Shown one piece after another: positions 58,453 to 64,000 of a stretch of 64,000 nucleotides of DNA. The stretch is taken from assembly GCA_041659525.1 (NCBI GenBank), contig JBAZYC010000001.1, positions 1 to 64,000 of the forward strand. The letters are read 5' to 3'. The notes beneath the pieces are model-generated. The model saw nothing but the letters and a program-made list of their open reading frames with translations, was not told the DNA's origin and did no database searches. The position numbers were made by a program, and so were the translations under genes. How positions within the stretch are numbered: position 1 is the stretch's first letter; each line of letters opens with the position of its first letter. The stretch comes from JAAZKV01 sp041659525 (GTDB lineage: Archaea; Iainarchaeota; Iainarchaeia; Iainarchaeales; JAAZKV01).

Positions 58453-58591
58453 ACAAATACAAACAAAAAGAACAATAAAAACTTTATGATACAAAATTTT
58501 TGGGTATTAACACAATCTAAAGCAAATGGTAAATAACTTCCACTAAATAATATAAATTCATAAAAAAAACAAAACTAAAATACTAAAAAAA

Positions 58592-59443
58592 CTAATCTAA
58601 CAAAGGATACAATTTATACATATCAAATACCTTTTTCAATTGGGCATCATTCTTATTACGCCCCACATTACCATGCCATAAAGCCTGACTTTGGGTGCCA
58701 TAAACAGTAGAAAATTCTACACTATTTGAACTCACGAGCACAGTTTTTGTTTTATTTAACAATCCCATTGCTTTGAACCACACATCGTCATTCGCAGGAG
58801 ATAATCGCATAAACATTTTATAATTAAAAATTTCCTTATTTAAAGAGTTTGGGGGAAACAAAACTCCTCCTACCCCAGTATGAAAAAGATTGAATGAAGA
58901 TTCAGTCATAACAACATTTTTCCACGAAACATAAGGAGTAAGTAAATTTGATTTTGCTTTTTCCATATATGTAGCCCGATATGCAACAATACACTTTTTA
59001 TCATCCAAATATTTTGAATAAAGTCCACTAATAAAATTATTTGGATAAAGCGTGTCATCATCAACAGTAATTATTATTGCACCCCAATATTTTTTTAAGG
59101 TGTAAATCAGTTTATTATATTGTTTAAAATTTGTATCAACGAATTCGACGTTTACACCTCTTTTTTCTAACCGCAAAATGCTTCCAGGCAAATCTTTTTT
59201 GGAAACTTCTTTTCTTGACAACCACAAAATTATTTTATCAGGCATTACATCCTGATTAAGCAAGGATTCTAATGTCAAATATACCTTATCCAACCTTTTA
59301 GGGTAAGAAGTCAGGCTTAATATAACTGGAACTTTTCGTGGCTTATCAGTAATACCACACGACTTAGAAAAAAAATTTAGAAATTTAAAATATAAAATTT
59401 TGGAATACAAATTCAATCTTTTAAATAAACTAGAAATTTTCAT
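58592..59443 (-). CDS. Glycosyltransferase, GT2-like
   Basis: 283 residues. VILSLTSYPKRLDKVYLTLE, PDKIILWLSRKE, a DDD in IITVDDDTLYPNNF, and SPANDDVWFKAMGL. Predicted GT-A transferase working at the cytoplasmic face. ATG at 59443 follows GGTG by 5 nt. Confidence 0.82.
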   Translation of the reverse strand: MKISSLFKRLNLYSKILYFKFLNFFSKSCGITDKPRKVPVILSLTSYPKRLDKVYLTLESLLNQDVMPDKIILWLSRKEVSKKDLPGSILRLEKRGVNVEFVDTNFKQYNKLIYTLKKYWGAIIITVDDDTLYPNNFISGLYSKYLDDKKCIVAYRATYMEKAKSNLLTPYVSWKNVVMTESSFNLFHTGVGGVLFPPNSLNKEIFNYKMFMRLSPANDDVWFKAMGLLNKTKTVLVSSNSVEFSTVYGTQSQALWHGNVGRNKNDAQLKKVFDMYKLYPLLD

Positions 59444-59544
59444 CAAAGCACCATATATTAAATCAAATTACTTATTTAAAATCCTTGCTCATGCTTAAAC
59501 AACTAACTTGTTTAATAAGTTAATTGTTTTTAAATTTGTATAAT

Positions 59545-60471
59545 ATGAGCACTATAAAATATTATGATAAAGAAAAAAAAGAAGTAAAAAATGCGGGAGC
59601 AGCACTTGATTTTGTAGAAAAAACTGGACTAACTTCCATAGTCCAAATACCAAAACTAATCAAAAAAACGCAAAGGCATGCAAAAATTGTATTAGAATAT
59701 TTATTGGGTTTAGAAGCACTTAAATTGGGACCCAAAATGAAGAGACCTGATTTTTTAGAAAAAATTGGATATGCAGCAGAGCATTTATCAAGAGTAACTC
59801 AAATACAAGTGACTAATAAGGGAATAACTTACTGGTTGAATTGTGAATCAACTCTAAAAGATATTTCGCTTAACACTAATTTGATTAATCAAGTATTTTT
59901 AGGTGAAGGATACTGCACCCCAGAAGAAATTAAAGGTAAAATAGTTGTTGATGCAGGGGCAAATATTGGCACTTTCAGCATTTGGGCTGCAAAAAATGGA
60001 GCAAAAAAAATATACTCTTTTGAACCTGTGAAATCCACTGTTAAAATGCTAAAATCAAACGTAGCATGTAATAAAATACAGAACAAAGTTAAAATAATTC
60101 CATTGGGGCTAGGCGATAAAGTAAAAGAAGTGCAAATTAAATTGGTTGAAGAAGGACACCCAAGTGCATCAATCACCTTAGAAAGGAAAAGTAACAAAAC
60201 TGAAAAAATTAAGTTAACAACAATTGACAATTACTTTAAATCAAAAAAAATTGATTTTTTGAAAATAGATGTTGAAGGATATGAAAAAGAAGTGCTAATT
60301 GGAGGAAAGAATGTTATTGCAAGAAATCTCCCTTTAATAGTTTTCAGCGCATACCACAAACCAGACGATAAAGTAGTACTTCCAAAAACAATTGCAAAAA
60401 TATCAAATAAATACAAAACAACTCTATTCACCAAAGGAATGGAAGAAAAATTTCGTAGTGAAGTTGTTTAA
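59545..60471 (+). CDS. FkbM-family methyltransferase
   Basis: 308 residues. VVDAGANIGTFSIWAAKNGA (SAM loop), IYSFEPVKSTVKML and the C-terminal DFLKIDVEGYEKEVLIGG are FkbM hallmarks. It O-methylates sugars. ATG at 59545 preceded by a T/A-rich promoter; it reads opposite to the flanking genes. Confidence 0.9.
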   Translation: MSTIKYYDKEKKEVKNAGAALDFVEKTGLTSIVQIPKLIKKTQRHAKIVLEYLLGLEALKLGPKMKRPDFLEKIGYAAEHLSRVTQIQVTNKGITYWLNCESTLKDISLNTNLINQVFLGEGYCTPEEIKGKIVVDAGANIGTFSIWAAKNGAKKIYSFEPVKSTVKMLKSNVACNKIQNKVKIIPLGLGDKVKEVQIKLVEEGHPSASITLERKSNKTEKIKLTTIDNYFKSKKIDFLKIDVEGYEKEVLIGGKNVIARNLPLIVFSAYHKPDDKVVLPKTIAKISNKYKTTLFTKGMEEKFRSEVV

Positions 60472-60501
60472 GATTAATTAAAACCTTAATTTCGCAATAG
60501 A

Positions 60502-61653
60502 TTACTCATTAACTTTTAGACCGCTTAACCTAAGCGCTAAAGATAATTTTACTGGACTTATATTAATATCAAGGTTAGTGTCAATAAACTTTGCTTGAGA
60601 TGCGAGAAAATAGTAATAATCTAGTCCAACACAATTACTCAGCGACCAAAAACAAGGATTGACATAACTTGGATGAAAAACTTCAATTACTTTAGTGTTT
60701 TTTTTACAAAATACTAAATTTGAAAGAGCAGCCCCGTGTGCCGCAACTATAATCTCAGCAGAAGAAAATATTTTTGCCTGCTCCTCAATGCTTAATCCGT
60801 CCAAAGTAACTGACACAAAATCATTCTTCAACAACAAACGCTCTACATCTACTTCATTCAACACTTTTCTGCTTTTTACATTACCCCTACGAATATATAC
60901 TCTTTTATATTTTAAATAATTTTTTTGATCATAATTGGACAAAAATGTTTTTCTTAAAAACTTACAAATAATCGGCGTCGGACTACCCGTATGTATTGGC
61001 ATTGAAGGTACAATCAGTTCTTCTGCACGAATGTGCAAATTTTTATCAGCAGGAATTATTTTTTTTAAACTAATTCCTAACTTGTTTAGAGACTCGAGTT
61101 TAAACTTTTTATCTTTTCCAACAACAAAATAATCCGGTTTTAGCCCTGCTTTTTGTATGAGCAAAATTCGAGGAATTATCTCAAAAAGCCAATGAAAATA
61201 ATTATCACTATTTGATAAAACAACAACTTTTCCTACTTTAGGCACTAATACTGGCAAATAATTTTCATAAAAAATCCCACTTGCAATATGCCCAAACAAA
61301 GGCTTTATCCCTTCCACTAGCTCGTCATCAGCAGTAATAATTGCGCACTCTGAAAGTGCAACGCGAGCGTTCTTTAACACCAAAACAAAACGCTCAGAAG
61401 ACACATGTTTTGCAATCTTCAAAAAAGTTGAATGAACTTCCATTTCAATTGTTTTTGGTAAATCACAAATAACTATTTCAACAGGAAGAACATTCCTATG
61501 CACCATCAAAAAATTTTGTTTGCTAAAAACTTCGTTCAAAGAGATTAACTTTTTCGGAAAACCTCTATAAAAGACAGAAATGGGGAAAAAACGTTTAAGT
61601 AATACTAATTTATCAAGCGCAAAAACCAATTGTTTTTTCAAAAAAAATTCCAT
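60502..61653 (-). CDS. Glycosyltransferase family 61
   Basis: 383 residues. YFHWLFEIIPRILLIQKAGL, KRVYIRRGNVKSRKVLNE, the loop AAHGAALSNLVFCKK and KVIEVFHPSYVNPCF identify the GT61 (DUF563) family. Members transfer xylose, GlcNAc or arabinose in other organisms. Here the sugar is unknown. Confidence 0.88.
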   Translation of the reverse strand: MEFFLKKQLVFALDKLVLLKRFFPISVFYRGFPKKLISLNEVFSKQNFLMVHRNVLPVEIVICDLPKTIEMEVHSTFLKIAKHVSSERFVLVLKNARVALSECAIITADDELVEGIKPLFGHIASGIFYENYLPVLVPKVGKVVVLSNSDNYFHWLFEIIPRILLIQKAGLKPDYFVVGKDKKFKLESLNKLGISLKKIIPADKNLHIRAEELIVPSMPIHTGSPTPIICKFLRKTFLSNYDQKNYLKYKRVYIRRGNVKSRKVLNEVDVERLLLKNDFVSVTLDGLSIEEQAKIFSSAEIIVAAHGAALSNLVFCKKNTKVIEVFHPSYVNPCFWSLSNCVGLDYYYFLASQAKFIDTNLDINISPVKLSLALRLSGLKVNE

Positions 61654-61660
61654 AAAACCA

Positions 61661-62593
61661 CTATATTTTAAGCCACATTAAACATTTTTTAAAAAAAGAT
61701 CTTAATCCAGTTGACAATATTGGGCTGAGTTTATCCCTAAAAAACATTAACCCAATTACAGTTAGCTTATCAGTTTTAGATAAGCGTCCCTCAGAAAAAT
61801 ATTTCATATAAAACTTAGTAGGTCCTTGAAAATGAAAACAACACATTCTTATTTTCTTTTCCGAACCAGATAAAGTACAATAAGGCACCCCTTCAATAAA
61901 GTCTACTTTTTTGATCCCATGGTCCATCACCATTTTTTGTCGAGTTCCATTAATTGCAGCGTCATAAAGCGAACCCTTTATTATATTTGAAACTTCCCCC
62001 ACCCTACTTGGACACTTTTCATAAAACCACTTTAGGAGAATCATATCATTCATACCCCCCCCATCAGTATTTTGTCTGTAATTATCCCAAAAAAACAGCA
62101 ATTTTTTCAAACCTTGTTTTGTAGAATAAAGTGAAATAATATACTCAGCTAGCTCACTAATTGTTTTGGATCTATTAATATACATCAAAGCACCAGAAGA
62201 ATGATAAGCCAAAGTAAAATCATATTTCTCAAATTTTTCCGCATCCTTTGTAACATCCACAAAAAGGAGAATGTCAGAATCTAAGGTGAGGCAATTGTCA
62301 ATTTTATTTAACCTAAGAAATTCACTCAATATTATCCAACGCTCAATACAAAAACGCTCAATTTCTTCATTGTTGTAGCTGTAATGTTTATAAATTTTTT
62401 GAAAACTTTTTAGAGTCTTACTAAAAGAAGATATCTCATAATATTCAACAAAATCAGGTATCTCTTTTACACCCTGACCAAGCAAAATTATTCTAGAATG
62501 AGGATTGTACTTTCGAGCGCACTCAAACGCATACTTCAAATAGAAAGAGTCACCCCTATGAATAAAAATTATTGGTTTAAATGACTTTCCCAT
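61661..62593 (-). CDS. Probable glycosyltransferase (GT-A, LDSDIL motif)
   Basis: 310 residues. IIFIHRGDSFYLKYAFECAR, an Asn/Arg-rich middle, DxD in TLDSDILLF, and NTDGGGMNDMILLKWF. Resembles GT8/GT-A-like proteins of polysaccharide clusters. 8 bp upstream of the GT61 gene, same operon. Confidence 0.75.
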   Translation of the reverse strand: MGKSFKPIIFIHRGDSFYLKYAFECARKYNPHSRIILLGQGVKEIPDFVEYYEISSFSKTLKSFQKIYKHYSYNNEEIERFCIERWIILSEFLRLNKIDNCLTLDSDILLFVDVTKDAEKFEKYDFTLAYHSSGALMYINRSKTISELAEYIISLYSTKQGLKKLLFFWDNYRQNTDGGGMNDMILLKWFYEKCPSRVGEVSNIIKGSLYDAAINGTRQKMVMDHGIKKVDFIEGVPYCTLSGSEKKIRMCCFHFQGPTKFYMKYFSEGRLSKTDKLTVIGLMFFRDKLSPILSTGLRSFFKKCLMWLKI

Positions 62594-62742
62594 AACTAGA
62601 AATGATTTTACTCATTTAAATAGCTTATAGTACAAAAATTATTCAGATAATGATAATCTAACTAAATTCAATAGAATTTTTATACAGCTGAAAGAACCAA
62701 AATGCTTATATACAATTAATTATTCAAATACTTGGCGATAAT

Positions 62743-63783
62743 TTGAACATAAAAAATGAAATAATAAAGCCAATAGCTGCAATAAATGAAGAACTCGCCA
62801 CCCTTGCGGGCAAAGCAAGAATTTCACTTAAACGCACTGAAAATGTCATAAATAAAAAAAAATATTTTATACAGAAAAAAAAACCTAAGTTGTGCATTGT
62901 CTATCTTGTTTCTCCATCAAAAAGTGTTCATAGCACGGGGTTTATGGGTTTTCAGAAAAATCTAAGAAAAATTGAACTGCTTAAACAAAGCTTATTTACA
63001 GTAAAAAAATACTTACCAGATTACCCCATAATGTTTTTTCATGAAGACTACACAGCAAACGACATGAAGAATATAAAACAAATTGTCAATAAACAAAAAT
63101 TAAATTTTATTAAAGTTAATTTTGATTCTTATAAAGGTAAAAGAAATCTTGATGAATGGATGAAAAAACAAAAAGGATTTGTTGAAGGAAGACCTGCAGG
63201 ATATAGAATGATGTGTAGATTCTTTTCAGGAGTACTGCAAAATACAAAAGAATTAAGCAAATTTGATTATTATATTCGAATGGACCATGATTCCTTTTTT
63301 GTTGAACCAAAAAAACTTGATGTTGAAGAGTGCATAAAAAAATATGATTTTGATTATCTTTATAGAAGCGTTTGGACAGATCATAAAGAAAAAGAAAGCA
63401 TTTGGAAATTCACAAAAAATTACGCTAAAAAAAATGGTCTTTCGCTGGAAGGGTTTAAGAAATTAAAAATGTTAAATGTGTTTGGAAATTTTAATGGAAG
63501 ATCACCCTACAATAATTTTCATATTTCCAAAGTTTCTTTTTGGAAAAACCCCGAAGTGAAAAAATTTTTAGATACAATTGAAAAAGAAGATGGAATAATA
63601 CTAAAACATTGGCAAGATACAACTGTCCACTCCATGATTTTGGGTTTATTCAACGCAACAGTTCTTGAAAAAACAGATTTTGGATATATGCACAACTTTC
63701 ACTATTCAATATTGGGTTCAAAAAAAATACATTACTTAGAAGACGGCGGACCGCTAGGAAAAATAATTCACCCAAAAAAATAG
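62743..63783 (+). CDS. GT15-family (Kre2/Mnt1-like) alpha-mannosyltransferase homologue
   Basis: 346 residues. A soluble N-terminal ~50 residues, then KLCIVYLVSPSKSV, MFFHEDYTANDMKNI, GYRMMCRFFSG, YYIRMDHDSFF, the YNNFHISKVSFWKN segment and HWQDTTVHSMIL. These match, in order, the conserved blocks of fungal Kre2/Ktr alpha-1,2-mannosyltransferases (FFHEDY, YRxMCRF, YYWRxEPD, YNxCHFWSNFE, WGDAPxHS), including the acidic donor/metal site. TTG start at 62743 with TATA TTATATAC about 35 bp upstream. It would add mannose to the glycan. Confidence 0.72.
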   Translation: MNIKNEIIKPIAAINEELATLAGKARISLKRTENVINKKKYFIQKKKPKLCIVYLVSPSKSVHSTGFMGFQKNLRKIELLKQSLFTVKKYLPDYPIMFFHEDYTANDMKNIKQIVNKQKLNFIKVNFDSYKGKRNLDEWMKKQKGFVEGRPAGYRMMCRFFSGVLQNTKELSKFDYYIRMDHDSFFVEPKKLDVEECIKKYDFDYLYRSVWTDHKEKESIWKFTKNYAKKNGLSLEGFKKLKMLNVFGNFNGRSPYNNFHISKVSFWKNPEVKKFLDTIEKEDGIILKHWQDTTVHSMILGLFNATVLEKTDFGYMHNFHYSILGSKKIHYLEDGGPLGKIIHPKK

Positions 63784-63815
63784 AGTAAATAATTAACTTT
63801 TAATTTAGTGAATAA

Positions 63816-64000
63816 CTATTTTTTCAAATTATTAAAAAATACCCAAAAAAATAAATACAGACAAAAAAACGGGTGAAGTAATTTTGACAATAACCCCAAA
63901 GGCACCATTCCTTTCCATGGCGAAATAAACAAATATTTCATATAAGCAAATTCATAACGAGTAATTCTTGGAGATTTGAATGGCTTGTAAGGACTTTGGA
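63816..64000 (-). CDS. C-terminal end of an unidentified glycan-cluster gene, partial
   Basis: An open frame enters from the right edge and stops at 63816-63818. The visible 61 residues contain SPYKPFKSPRITRYEFAYMK, then a hydrophobic tail (LHPFFCLYLFFWVFF), which suggests a membrane-associated C-terminus as in some transferases. Too little is present to name it. Confidence 0.45.
   Translation of the reverse strand, partial: QSPYKPFKSPRITRYEFAYMKYLFISPWKGMVPLGLLSKLLHPFFCLYLFFWVFFNNLKK

Overview
The window is a compact, AT-rich archaeal chromosome segment. The evidence is archaeal-type machinery (TATA-binding protein, Rpb4/RpoF, Spt5, SecE, archaeal L1/L10/L11/L12, L21e, L44e), TATA boxes upstream of many genes, Shine-Dalgarno sequences of the form GGTGAT, several leaderless or TTG/GTG starts, and an STT3/AglB oligosaccharyltransferase. 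Very short spacing, many small proteins and a bacterial-type zinc-LID adenylate kinase suggest a DPANN-like lineage (Woesearchaeota/Pacearchaeota-like). That placement is an inference from gene content, not a phylogeny.

Layout. 1-2.5 kb: partial J-domain protein, small unknown genes, adenylate kinase. 2.5-11.9 kb: a probable integrated element. It starts with a 12-bp copy of the tRNA-Ser(TGA) 3' end, followed at once by a tyrosine recombinase gene, and ends at the intact tRNA-Ser. Its cargo is a membrane-bound winged-helix regulator, a secreted thioredoxin-fold protein, a CadC-like sensor, a zinc/cadmium-type P1B ATPase, unknown proteins and a VirB2-like pilin. The metal/redox module is bracketed by a 118-bp duplication of the integrase gene's 3' end. 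12-26 kb: dUTPase, a candidate structured RNA, a HerA-like ATPase, L44e, an SMC-family protein with a Rad50-like zinc hook where the hinge should be, a class III pilin fused to GLUG repeats, and a membrane Lon-type protease. 25.8-26.4 kb: two copies of an unannotated structured RNA locus.

26.6-44.3 kb is mostly housekeeping: L12-L10-L1, L11-Spt5-SecE, FtsZ, TyrRS, a Dim1/KsgA-DUF655-RpoF-L21e cluster, TBP, 5S rRNA, ferredoxin, a PLP decarboxylase and endonuclease IV. Ribose-1,5-bisphosphate isomerase and AMP phosphorylase lie 2 kb apart, which points to the archaeal AMP salvage pathway that feeds type III RuBisCO.

44.4-64 kb is a surface-glycan island. It has the oligosaccharyltransferase and the lipid-carrier GlcNAc-1-P transferase; a GT10 fucosyltransferase-like enzyme next to GDP-mannose dehydratase and a GDP-6-deoxymannose reductase; split Alg14/Alg13-like proteins; an RmlA-RmlB-FdtB-FdtA set for a dTDP-3-amino-3,6-dideoxyhexose; and many transferases, including GT61 and a GT15 (fungal Kre2/Mnt1-type) homologue. 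Together these look able to build and attach a decorated N-glycan.
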